Part shown: positions 50,101-56,883 of the stretch, piece after piece
How positions within the stretch are numbered: position 1 is the first letter of the stretch
Layout: each line of letters starts with the position of its first letter
Assembly (NCBI RefSeq): GCF_014203365.1
Contig: NZ_JACHIS010000001.1
Location: 5,456,001 to 5,520,000, forward strand
Length of the DNA stretch: 64,000 nucleotides
Direction: 5' to 3'
Source of the DNA: Actinoalloteichus hymeniacidonis
Lineage (GTDB): Bacteria > Actinomycetota > Actinomycetes > Mycobacteriales > Pseudonocardiaceae
Made by a program: the position numbers and the translations under genes
Notes under the pieces: generated by a model
Seen by the model: only the letters and a program-made list of their open reading frames with translations
What the model was told of the DNA's origin: nothing
The model's database searches: none

Positions 50101-50573
50101 CCTGCACCCTCCATGCAATGTATAAAACCAACGACGACACGCCCGTGGTGGTTCGAGACCAGGAGTCCCTGGACAAGGTCATCGATGAGGTGTTTGAGAC
50201 TTATCTGGATGATAATGCGATCTTCATTATTGTCGAACGCCCGAAAGTTGAACCTAATGATCTACCCGATCATCAACTGGCTATCGACCTTCGTTTGGGT
50301 TGTGCCGTCACGGCGATTTACTTCATCGGCGAGACATCATCCGGGGAGGAGGGTCAATGGTTCAGTCTGAACCCGCATCCGATCGATGATGCGCCGGAGC
50401 TTTGTTACGACCTGCACACCGGCGATAGGTTCCCCGCGAATGCCGTGATCACGATGGATGACTTTCGCCGTGCACTTCACGAGTTCATGGACAACGGCGG
50501 TGTCCGTCCTGATTGTATAGATTGGCAACCTTTCCGCGATAACCCCGAATTGACGGATTCGTTGTCCCGGTGA
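50097..50573 (+). CDS. Imm1-type immunity protein
   Basis: 158-aa acidic protein with the Imm1 pattern: variable N-terminus, LDLRLG-like strand (LAIDLRLGCAVTAIYF), ...GQWFSLNPHP and the C-terminal FRRALHEFMDNGGVRPDCIDWQPF. Imm1 proteins are the standard partners of SCP1.201 deaminases. ATG overlaps the toxin stop by four bases, so both are made together. Same lower-GC composition as the toxin domain, so the pair moved as a unit. Confidence 0.85.
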   Translation: MTCTLHAMYKTNDDTPVVVRDQESLDKVIDEVFETYLDDNAIFIIVERPKVEPNDLPDHQLAIDLRLGCAVTAIYFIGETSSGEEGQWFSLNPHPIDDAPELCYDLHTGDRFPANAVITMDDFRRALHEFMDNGGVRPDCIDWQPFRDNPELTDSLSR

Positions 50574-50806
50574 TCGATGACGTCCGGTTCGGGATACAGG
50601 CGGTGCGCGTCGACCCCAGGATCGCCCCGCCCAGCGCCTACCTGGGCGTGCTGGGGATGCCCGGCCTGACGGCATATGCGGGCATCGTGGACGTCGCGAA
50701 GGCCAAGGAGGGCGATGTCGTCTTCGTCTCGGGCGCGGCGGGTGCCGTCGGGTCGATCGCGCGCACGCACCGCTTTAGGGTAAGGTTAAATTTACGCCGA
50801 ACCTAG
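50570..50806 (+). pseudogene. Fragment of an NADP-dependent oxidoreductase (MDR family)
   Basis: The stretch AYLGVLGMPGLTAYAGI...AKEGDVVFVSGAAGAVGS is the cofactor-domain start of a zinc-free medium-chain reductase (YncB/PTGR type), normally 330-340 aa. Only about 50 residues remain; both ends are lost at about 50600 and 50763. An ATGA-like overlap with the immunity gene is accidental. Confidence 0.8.
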
Positions 50807-50973
50807 TCTCGTTCATTCTTTCGGGCGGCAAGTCGCGAGACCGCAAACAGTGCTACGCCAGCTAAGATGACGCCGACGAGAACAAAAAGGGCAGCACGCC
50901 AACCTTGCAATAGGAGCGTTCCAGAGACCATCGTCAAGGCAATGACAGCGAACACCAGGAAGCGGCCTCTCAT
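50803..50973 (-). CDS. 56-aa two-TM membrane microprotein
   Basis: Short frame starting at ATG 50973, with AAGGTGA seven bases upstream. The product has two hydrophobic segments (FLVFAVIALTMVSGTLLL and ALFVLVGVILAGVALFAV) separated by QGWRA, and a basic tail ending KNERD. It lies 105 bases downstream of a Cys-rich frame on the same strand; small two-TM proteins often serve as immunity proteins for bacteriocins. No family recognised. Confidence 0.65.
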   Translation of the reverse strand: MRGRFLVFAVIALTMVSGTLLLQGWRAALFVLVGVILAGVALFAVSRLAARKNERD

Positions 50974-51077
50974 ATCAACTCACCTTTCGACACCGAGAAC
51001 TTGACCAAGTTTTACATCATACTCGACACATTGCATAAAAGTCCGAGTTGACAGCCTACCGGATTGACATTACACCC

Positions 51078-51377
51078 TTAGCCACCGCAAACGAAACTGG
51101 TGACACTAGCGCATCCGACTGTTGCGATGATGCCGCACAGAACACCGCATCCAAGGCCAGCAGGCGTGGTTCCGAAAGCGGCACAATACAAGAAACACTG
51201 GGCCGCACCCGACGCGCCACACAAAACGTTCATGAGGTTCTCGCACCAATTTAGAGTGCCAGCCTCGCCCGCGTTTTCGTCCAGTTGGGTCGCGTCACCG
51301 AAGTCCCCTTCGTCGAAACCACCCGGGAAGACTCCGCAGTCTTCACAATCTGAGATGCTTCCGCGCCTGGGAAGTAC
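51078..51377 (-). CDS. Cryptic Cys-rich hydrophobic peptide frame, halocin-C8-like
   Basis: An open frame of 99 codons rich in Gly, Ala and Cys. It has ten Cys; the C-terminal part reads NVLCGASGAAQCFLYC, then GLGCGVLCGIIATVGC and ends FVCGG. The N-terminal half is acidic (SDCEDCGVFPGGFDEGDFGD). Cys spacing with hydrophobic Gly/Ala stretches resembles halocin-C8-like bacteriocin domains. Problem: no ATG/GTG/TTG precedes the acidic part, and the only ATG (51233) would give 51 aa. So it is either a 5'-truncated precursor or a 51-aa peptide. Composition is less GC-rich than flanks. Confidence 0.5.
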   Translation of the reverse strand, partial: VLPRRGSISDCEDCGVFPGGFDEGDFGDATQLDENAGEAGTLNWCENLMNVLCGASGAAQCFLYCAAFGTTPAGLGCGVLCGIIATVGCASVTSFVCGG

Positions 51378-51521
51378 CTACCCAGAGCTTCCTCGGTGAG
51401 CTTCCCGTGACCGAGGCGGTGTAGCAGGTGTTCGAGGCGTATCGGGAGCTTCGGGTGGGCTGATCTCGCGTGATCGGCGAGGGAGATCGGTTCGATCGGA
51501 CGCGGCGGCCTGGCTGTTAGG
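51378..51521. other. Intergenic junction region
   Basis: 144 bases of normal GC without a gene. On the plus strand QVFEAYRELRVG followed by a stop (ending near 51462) looks like the tail of a lost gene. Marks the right edge of the mosaic region. Confidence 0.35.
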
Positions 51522-51664
51522 TCAGCGCAGTCGGTCGGCCTTCAACTGGGACAGGAACGCATCGAACTCGGGGCGGCCGACGACGAGCGTGCCGCCATCG
51601 CGGTTCTTGGTGTCGCGGATGCCGACTAAGCCCGGGGCGTCACCGACCTCTACACAGCCGCCGT
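51522..51664. repeat. Direct repeat covering the DUF397 3' part, copy 1
   Basis: About 143 bases, roughly 95 percent identical to 51851-51993 (offset 329). Recent tandem duplication. Confidence 0.85.
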
Positions 51665-51713
51665 TGCCCCCGCTGGCGTTCGCCTTGTGCCATCCGGTGA
51701 GGTTGTGGTTCAT
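51522..51713 (-). CDS. DUF397 protein, copy 1
   Basis: 63-aa DUF397 protein (GWHKANASGGNGGCVEVGD...VGIRDTKNRDGG...FDAFLSQLKADRLR). DUF397 proteins are partners of DUF5753 XRE-type regulators in actinobacteria, as here. The C-terminal 46 residues are almost identical to copy 2. GAAGGGGAC precedes the ATG. Confidence 0.92.
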   Translation of the reverse strand: MNHNLTGWHKANASGGNGGCVEVGDAPGLVGIRDTKNRDGGTLVVGRPEFDAFLSQLKADRLR

Positions 51714-51850
51714 CCCGTCCCCTTCGTGGTGCTGCGAACAACTCACGATGGGCGGCTGAGAAACGAAGCGGCCCATCGCCGATCGTGGCGATGGGCCGCG
51801 GAGACGTCGAGGGTGGTCATCCGATCGGACGCGCCAGCGTGGCACCGCCG

Positions 51851-51993
51851 TCAGCGCAGCCGGTTGGCCTTCAGCTGGGACAGGAACGCATCGAACTCGG
51901 GGCGGCCGACGACGAGCGTGCCGCCATCGCGGTTCTTGGTGTCGCGGATGCCGACTAAGCCCGGGGCGTCGCCGACCTCTACGCAGCCGCCTT
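51851..51993. repeat. Direct repeat covering the DUF397 3' part, copy 2
   Basis: Counterpart of 51522-51664. Confidence 0.85.
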
Positions 51994-52045
51994 CTGCATG
52001 GCTCGCCGTAGCCTTGTGCCAACCCGCGAAACGAGGGAACTTCAT
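51851..52045 (-). CDS. DUF397 protein, copy 2
   Basis: 64-aa DUF397 protein overlapping the DUF5753 regulator gene by four bases (ATGA). N-terminus MKFPRFAGWHKATASHAEGG differs from copy 1, while the rest is nearly identical. Being coupled to the regulator, this is the original partner and copy 1 the duplicate. Confidence 0.93.
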   Translation of the reverse strand: MKFPRFAGWHKATASHAEGGCVEVGDAPGLVGIRDTKNRDGGTLVVGRPEFDAFLSQLKANRLR

Positions 52046-52896
52046 TCCGCCGCCTTCCTTTCGTGGTACCGCTGATAGCTGATCATGAGGTTGACGGACT
52101 CAGCTGAAGACATCGCCTGAGATCGCAACCGCTTTAGCGCTGGCGCATACGGAGCGGTGTCGTTCGGCTTGTCGAGCCAGGTCGCCGTCGCGAGTAGCTC
52201 GACGTAGACGACGGGGTCAGAGTCCTCGAACTCCAACACTGTGAACTGAGCAGACATTCCGGGGTAGACACCAGCCGAATTAGGGATGACACGAACATCG
52301 ACATTTGAGAGTTCCGCCATGGTGGCCAGGTGTGCCATCTGCTTCGCCATCGCCTCGTGGCCCGCAATCGGTCTCTGCAAGGCAGATTCATCGAGAATCA
52401 CCAGGTAGAACGGTGCGGTCGAGCAGGTCAATACTTGTTGCCGCTCCATCCGGATCCGCACCAGGTCATCTTGGTCGTAACGCTCCGAAGTGGAAATCAT
52501 GGCCCGTGCGTACTGCTCGGTCTGGAGCAACCCAGGGATGATCCGAGTGATCTCGTTTATCTGCACCGCTTCACGCTCGTAACCAACCAGGGTCGTCAAC
52601 TGACCGGGGAGGTCCGTGCTTGGCGTCCACGGAGACATGCCGATGTCGTCCGCCCGCCGGGCCAGCGCCTCGCGTTCCGGGGTCGGCAGTTCGAGTGCGT
52701 TGGCAACTGCTGTCACCAGCTCTGGGGTGAAGACCACTTCACCACGTTCCAGCATGAGCACCCACGCAGCGGACTTGCCCAATCGGCGACCCAGGGCGCG
52801 GGTGGAATGACCTGCCGCCGTGCGCGCAGCCTTCACCGCTGCACCAAGCGATCGAGCACCGGGCGTTCGCAGCTGAGCGCTACGCGGTCTTCCCAT
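52042..52896 (-). CDS. XRE-type helix-turn-helix regulator (DUF5753)
   Basis: 284-aa regulator. Helix-turn-helix about 12-66 (VKAARTAAGHSTRALGRRLGKS...VLMLERGEV), then the DUF5753 domain (about 95-270) with INEITRIIPGLLQTEQYARAMI, RMERQQVL and DSDPVVYVELLAT. Family members act with DUF397 proteins and control development or adjacent small genes in Streptomyces. Divergent from the five-gene operon, with two palindromes in between that are likely its binding sites. ATG 52896 is preferred to 52908. Confidence 0.92.
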   Translation of the reverse strand: MGRPRSAQLRTPGARSLGAAVKAARTAAGHSTRALGRRLGKSAAWVLMLERGEVVFTPELVTAVANALELPTPEREALARRADDIGMSPWTPSTDLPGQLTTLVGYEREAVQINEITRIIPGLLQTEQYARAMISTSERYDQDDLVRIRMERQQVLTCSTAPFYLVILDESALQRPIAGHEAMAKQMAHLATMAELSNVDVRVIPNSAGVYPGMSAQFTVLEFEDSDPVVYVELLATATWLDKPNDTAPYAPALKRLRSQAMSSAESVNLMISYQRYHERKAAE

Positions 52897-52945
52897 GCCG
52901 AGCAGCATAGCCGCTGGTAGTTCACCCAGACGGAGGAAGATCCTT

Positions 52946-52957
52946 GTTTATATGAAC
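52946..52957. promoter_or_regulatory. Operator-like palindrome GTTTATATGAAC
   Basis: One mismatch from the perfect palindrome 26 bases downstream; lies in the shared promoter of the DUF5753 regulator and the five-gene operon. Confidence 0.6.
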
Positions 52958-52971
52958 CATGAAGCCATAGT

Positions 52972-52983
52972 GTTCATATGAAC
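52972..52983. promoter_or_regulatory. Operator-like palindrome GTTCATATGAAC
   Basis: Perfect 12-bp palindrome, 26 bases (centre to centre) from a near copy, and 25 bases before the first operon start. Two sites on nearly the same DNA face suggest cooperative binding by the divergent regulator. Confidence 0.65.
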
Positions 52984-53008
52984 GAATTCCTGACAAGGAG
53001 GCTGCCTG

Positions 53009-53302
53009 ATGGCGCCGTTTTGGATCTTCACCTTGCTCGCGCTGCTCACCACAGCGCTTGCCTGCCACTGGCAGGAAAACCGCCTCTGGCGGGCTCGCCG
53101 CCGCCCGCCATCGCGCCGTCGGATGGCGGAGATGAAAACCCTCACCGCCGATGCGATTCGGCGGGCCGCCGAAGGACCAGCAGCACCGTCTTCTCCGGAC
53201 CTCGCTGCATCGGCACGGTCCGCCGCTCCCCCGTTTCGGCCGCAGCCGCCGAGGCCCGCGTTGGTGGGCACGCTGCCTCGGCATCTGCGAGTGTCGCGGT
53301 GA
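53009..53302 (+). CDS. Operon protein 1: small membrane protein
   Basis: 97-aa protein with one N-terminal membrane helix (FWIFTLLALLTTALAC, about 4-19) and a basic, Pro/Arg/Ala-rich cytoplasmic tail. AAGGAGG lies upstream of ATG 53009. First of five genes joined by four-base overlaps. No family recognised. Confidence 0.75.
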   Translation: MAPFWIFTLLALLTTALACHWQENRLWRARRRPPSRRRMAEMKTLTADAIRRAAEGPAAPSSPDLAASARSAAPPFRPQPPRPALVGTLPRHLRVSR

Positions 53303-53712
53303 GCGGGGCGAACTCCGTAGCGGCGGAGTGGATCAGCTACCTCGACAGCCAGGCCGTCGAACTCTCAGTGGAGGTCGCAGCCGAGCGAATCGCCCTGGTG
53401 GGTGGGCGTTCCGACGTGGCAGCCGCCGTTCGGGTGGAGGTGGCCAGGACCGACACGGCCGATCTCCTGGACATGCTCGGGCGCGGCCGGTTCCTCGATC
53501 TGCCCGCCGTGCAGGACGGCGAACCGCGTCGACTCCGACTGGAACGACAGGCCACCGGCGTGGAGGTCGCGGTGTTGCGGCTTCGGCACGACGACCTTGT
53601 CGCCCGTTGGCTGGTCGCCGCACGTTACGTACCCGCGTTGTTGGCCGCACTGCGCAACGCGCTGACCGAGCTCGACACCCGCGAGGCGCTGGCCGGACTG
53701 GAGGTGTCATGA
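53299..53712 (+). CDS. Operon protein 2: unknown soluble protein
   Basis: 137-aa acidic protein starting at GTG 53299 (GTGA overlap). Regular alternation of strands and helices (VELSVEVAAERIALVGGRSD, VEVARTDTADLLDMLGRGRFLDLP, a charged C-terminal helix NALTELDTREALAG). No catalytic motif seen. Coding confirmed by overlaps at both ends. Confidence 0.75.
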   Translation: MSGANSVAAEWISYLDSQAVELSVEVAAERIALVGGRSDVAAAVRVEVARTDTADLLDMLGRGRFLDLPAVQDGEPRRLRLERQATGVEVAVLRLRHDDLVARWLVAARYVPALLAALRNALTELDTREALAGLEVS

Positions 53713-53945
53713 CCGAGCCCTCGGAATTCTGGTTCGTCCGGTCCGTCGCCATCGGCGACACCCACCTCCGGCACCCCGCCGCGCTGCCCGCACCGCAGGT
53801 CGCGCCCCGCTGTGAGCCCGAGGCCGTCTTTCATCCGCTGAACCGGCGCCCCGTGGAATCCTGCTTCTTCGATTGGCAGGAGTGCCCCGGATGTCGGGCC
53901 GCCGCCGCACCGCACAGCGCACGCGCCTTGGCGGTGGTCCGGTGA
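53709..53945 (+). CDS. Operon protein 3: small Cys-containing protein
   Basis: 78-aa protein (ATGA overlap) with Cys in PRCEPE, ESCFF and a CPGC pair (FFDWQECPGCRAA), possibly a small metal-binding or redox motif. Otherwise without recognisable features. Confidence 0.7.
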   Translation: MTEPSEFWFVRSVAIGDTHLRHPAALPAPQVAPRCEPEAVFHPLNRRPVESCFFDWQECPGCRAAAAPHSARALAVVR

Positions 53946-54205
53946 TCGGCAACGGAACACGTCCCTGGCTGCGGGTGCTGCGGTCGGTGCCCGCCCGGGC
54001 CCGCAAGCTGCGAGTTGTCGACCGGCGGCCTCGGTTGCGGCTCGTCACCACGCCGCCCGAACCACCGGCCACCACCCAACCCCGCTGGTCGGCGCCGAGT
54101 CTGCCGCAGCTGTGGCCGATGGGCGCGGTGCGGCAGCTGCGGGCCGCCCGGATTCGACCATTCCTCAACAGTCCACTGTGGCCGGACAGCGAGGAAGCGG
54201 CATGA
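53942..54205 (+). CDS. Operon protein 4: Arg/Pro-rich small protein
   Basis: 87-aa basic protein starting at GTG 53942 (GTGA overlap), rich in Arg and Pro with several Trp (RPWLRVLRSVPARARKLRVV, QLWPMGAVRQLRAARIRPFL). Could bind nucleic acid or membrane; unknown. Confidence 0.65.
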   Translation: MIGNGTRPWLRVLRSVPARARKLRVVDRRPRLRLVTTPPEPPATTQPRWSAPSLPQLWPMGAVRQLRAARIRPFLNSPLWPDSEEAA

Positions 54206-54585
54206 CGGCATCCTGTGCGGCGGCCGTGTCCGTGCACACGGCGACCGGCGGGTCCTTCACGCTCGTCCTCGTGGCCAACCGCTCGGCAGGCTCGGTCTCG
54301 CTGGCCTGTCGCGGGCGCGGCTTCGCCTCCTTCGCCTCGCGCGAGGCGGGTCTGCTGCTGCGCACCGTGACCACCGAACGCCCAAGCGCCACCACCACGT
54401 TCAATGTGATCGACCGCGCCCGCCAGACCGGGCAGCTGCGGGTGACCGTCCTCGGACCGCGAGCCATCATGCAGGTCGCCGTCGGAAACCTGGTGCTCCA
54501 ACGCTTCATCGTCCCCGACCGCGCCACCCTCGCCACCGCCACCGCGCGGGTGGTCGACCACCTCGCCGAGGCCCGGTCCGCCTAG
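54202..54585 (+). CDS. Operon protein 5: unknown soluble protein
   Basis: 127-aa protein (ATGA overlap). Beta-rich first half (GGSFTLVLVANRSAGSVSLACRG) and helical end (TLATATARVVDHLAEA); overall size and layout resemble operon protein 2. Unknown function. Confidence 0.72.
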   Translation: MTASCAAAVSVHTATGGSFTLVLVANRSAGSVSLACRGRGFASFASREAGLLLRTVTTERPSATTTFNVIDRARQTGQLRVTVLGPRAIMQVAVGNLVLQRFIVPDRATLATATARVVDHLAEARSA

Positions 54586-54699
54586 CGGCAATCACGTCCG
54601 CGCGGCCGGGCGCCCGGCCGCGCTGTCGATTCCTCCCTGAGAATGCGCGTCTCCCGCGCGTCCCCTTGTCATGCCCTGCTCATCAACGCTGATGGAGCC

Positions 54700-54930
54700 A
54701 TGCCCGTGTTGAAACCTTGGATGAAAAAGCGTCCCGACGAAACAGAAGAGGAGGCCTATAACCGCAGGTCACGAACCTGCTACTACTGCCCCCGCGAAGA
54801 CGCGAACGCCACAGAAAGCATCGAGCACGAAAAAGAACACGAAAAGCCTCGATCAGGGAATCCCGAGCCGAATCCGAAACCGGTCTACTCGGAGGATGAA
54901 GCAGGTGGTGCGCGTGTGCCCCTTGAGTGA
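54700..54930 (+). CDS. Small charged protein
   Basis: 76-aa hydrophilic frame, rich in Glu, Lys and Pro, with a CYYCPRED motif. Less GC-rich than neighbours. The ATG at 54700 has GGAG only two bases away; an upstream ATG at 54643 would add 19 residues. It may be a real small gene, but evidence is weak. Confidence 0.45.
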   Translation: MPVLKPWMKKRPDETEEEAYNRRSRTCYYCPREDANATESIEHEKEHEKPRSGNPEPNPKPVYSEDEAGGARVPLE

Positions 54931-54933
54931 TCG

Positions 54934-55737
54934 CTAGGAGCTTTCCTGCGGCCGCAGCGTGTACAGCATGAACCAGTGATCGCGCTCGGGGTCGTGCAGC
55001 ATCTCGGTGTCGAAATCGAGCCAGCCCCGCGTGGGGTGGTGGATGCGTTTGAACGCGGATCGCCACGCGCCGACCTCGCCGCGTTCCCACCGCTCGCGAA
55101 AGGCCGCGCTGCGCGCCAACAGATCCTCGAACAGCCCGCGTAGATAGGGGTCATCCGGATACCGGCTCAGCGCCGCGCGCAGCTCGGCGGCCGCCACCCG
55201 CCACAACTGCTCCATGCCCTCGTCATCGAGGAACTTCGCGAAGACCTCCGAGGTGAAGGCCCGGTGGACGATGTTGCGGCCATAGTCGCCGCTGCCAATG
55301 ACTGCGCCGAGGAGTTCCGTGGCGGCGGCGTTGGTGGACACCACATCGAGTCTGCCGTCGTGCACCGTCACGGGAACGGCCGAGTCAAGGTGCGCCATCA
55401 GGCGCAGCAGGCCCGGCCGGACAGCGCCGGAGGGCTCGGCCGGTTCGGGCGGCAGCTCACCTGCGAGCCGGTACAGGTGGTCCCGTTCCGCGACGGTGAG
55501 TTCGAAAGCGCGGGCCAGCGCGGCGAGGATGTCGCGGGACGGGCGCGGGGCCCGGCCCTGTTCGAGCCGGGTGTAGTACTCGACGGAGATCGACGCGACC
55601 TCGGCCAACTCCTGACGGCGTAGTCCCGGCACTCGGCGATGCGAACCCCGAAGACCATCCGCCCTGGTCGGCGGGGTCATCATCGCCCGTCGCCGCCGGA
55701 GGTAGTTCCCGAGGTCCGGGTGGCCAGCGTTCTCCAT
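54934..55737 (-). CDS. MmyB-type helix-turn-helix regulator
   Basis: 267-aa regulator. XRE helix-turn-helix about 10-75 (LRRRRAMMTPP, RRVPGLRRQELAEVASISVEYYTRLEQGRAPRPS), then the MmyB-like PAS-type ligand domain (about 105-265; VHDGRLDVVSTNAAATELLG and a C-terminal DTEMLHDPERDHWFMLYTL). In actinobacteria such genes lie divergent from an SDR oxidoreductase that they repress, exactly as here; the domain is thought to bind fatty acids. Confidence 0.93.
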   Translation of the reverse strand: MENAGHPDLGNYLRRRRAMMTPPTRADGLRGSHRRVPGLRRQELAEVASISVEYYTRLEQGRAPRPSRDILAALARAFELTVAERDHLYRLAGELPPEPAEPSGAVRPGLLRLMAHLDSAVPVTVHDGRLDVVSTNAAATELLGAVIGSGDYGRNIVHRAFTSEVFAKFLDDEGMEQLWRVAAAELRAALSRYPDDPYLRGLFEDLLARSAAFRERWERGEVGAWRSAFKRIHHPTRGWLDFDTEMLHDPERDHWFMLYTLRPQESS

Positions 55738-55909
55738 GAGCCCAGTGTGCCCATGGTCCCCGCACACCACGACCGACGAGCGTGGCCCTGCTGAGACCAG
55801 TTTCGTCGTGGCCTTCCTCGGCCGCCGCCCAGCCCGCAATGTCCTTCTCGATGGCCTCGCGAACCCACCGAGCCGCGCCGAGGCAGCCAACTCACCGGAG
55901 GACGCACCC

Positions 55910-56830
55910 ATGGCCGACTGCACGATCGTGATGACCGGCGCCACCCGAGGTATCGGCCTCGAAGCCGCCCAAGAACTGCTTCGCCGTCGACCGGACGTCC
56001 ACCTCGTCGTTCTCGCGCGGGCGGCCTCCGCCGCTCAGGTAATGCCGCAACTGCGGAAGATCTCCGCACACGTCTCCACCATCGACGTCGACCTGGCGAG
56101 CACGGCGAGCATCAACAAGGCCGCAGCACAGGTAGAGGACCTGCTCGACGCGGGCACGCTTCCACCGCTGCACGGCGTGGTCTGCAATGCCGGTGTTCAC
56201 CTCGACAGCGCGATGCACACTACGGTCGACGGCTACGAGACGACCTTCGCCGTCAACGTGCTCGCCACGCATCTGCTCCTTCGTAGACTGCACCCGCATC
56301 TGCGGAACACACCTGCACGCATCGTCGTCACCGTCAGCGACGCCCACTTCGGCGACCTCCGCCATACCGCAGGCGTGTTCCCCGCCACCGACTGGACCAC
56401 CCCCGAAAAGCTCTTCCGGCCCGGCGCCTACGTCCGGTCGACATCCGTCCGCGCAGGCCGAAGGGCCTACGCCACCAGCAAACTCGGCGGCATCCACCTG
56501 GTCCACGAGTGGGCGCGCAGGCTTCCCGAAGGAGTCGACATCCTGGCCTACAACCCCAGCTTGGTCATCGGCACCGGGCTGGCTCGCGAGGCGGGCGGCG
56601 CCTCGGACTTCGTGATGAAGTACCTCGTCCCAGCGTTCACGCTCACCCCGCTCGTCGACACCCCGCCGGTCGCGGGCCGCAAGCTCGCCGACGTCATCCT
56701 GGGCGACACCTCGGCGGTCACCGGCTCGTACATCCACCGCACCCGGGTCGCCGCGTCGTCGAAGGAGTCCTACGACGCCGACCGGGAGGCAGAACTCTGG
56801 GCGTGGCTGGAGAAAGCGGCGCAAGGCTGA
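55910..56830 (+). CDS. SDR family oxidoreductase
   Basis: 306-aa short-chain dehydrogenase/reductase. Cofactor motif TGATRGIG (about 9-16), VCNAGVH, catalytic YATSK (about 187-191). The active-site Ser region is VTVSDAHFG. Divergent from the MmyB regulator that probably controls it. ATG 55910 has GGAGG upstream. Substrate unknown. Confidence 0.92.
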   Translation: MADCTIVMTGATRGIGLEAAQELLRRRPDVHLVVLARAASAAQVMPQLRKISAHVSTIDVDLASTASINKAAAQVEDLLDAGTLPPLHGVVCNAGVHLDSAMHTTVDGYETTFAVNVLATHLLLRRLHPHLRNTPARIVVTVSDAHFGDLRHTAGVFPATDWTTPEKLFRPGAYVRSTSVRAGRRAYATSKLGGIHLVHEWARRLPEGVDILAYNPSLVIGTGLAREAGGASDFVMKYLVPAFTLTPLVDTPPVAGRKLADVILGDTSAVTGSYIHRTRVAASSKESYDADREAELWAWLEKAAQG

Positions 56831-56835
56831 GCGGA

Positions 56836-56869
56836 TTCCGCCCCGCCGCCGGAGGGCGACGGGGCGGAA
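56836..56869. terminator. Hairpin between the SDR gene and the arabinan operon
   Basis: TTCCGCCCCG / CGGGGCGGAA, 10 bp, loop 14 bases, between convergent genes. Confidence 0.78.
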
Positions 56870-56883
56870 GGCAACACCGAGAA

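Noticed and set aside
51048-51254. 68-codon plus-strand frame
   Set aside because: Lies opposite the Cys-rich minus-strand frame; TTG start without ribosome binding site and no sensible composition.
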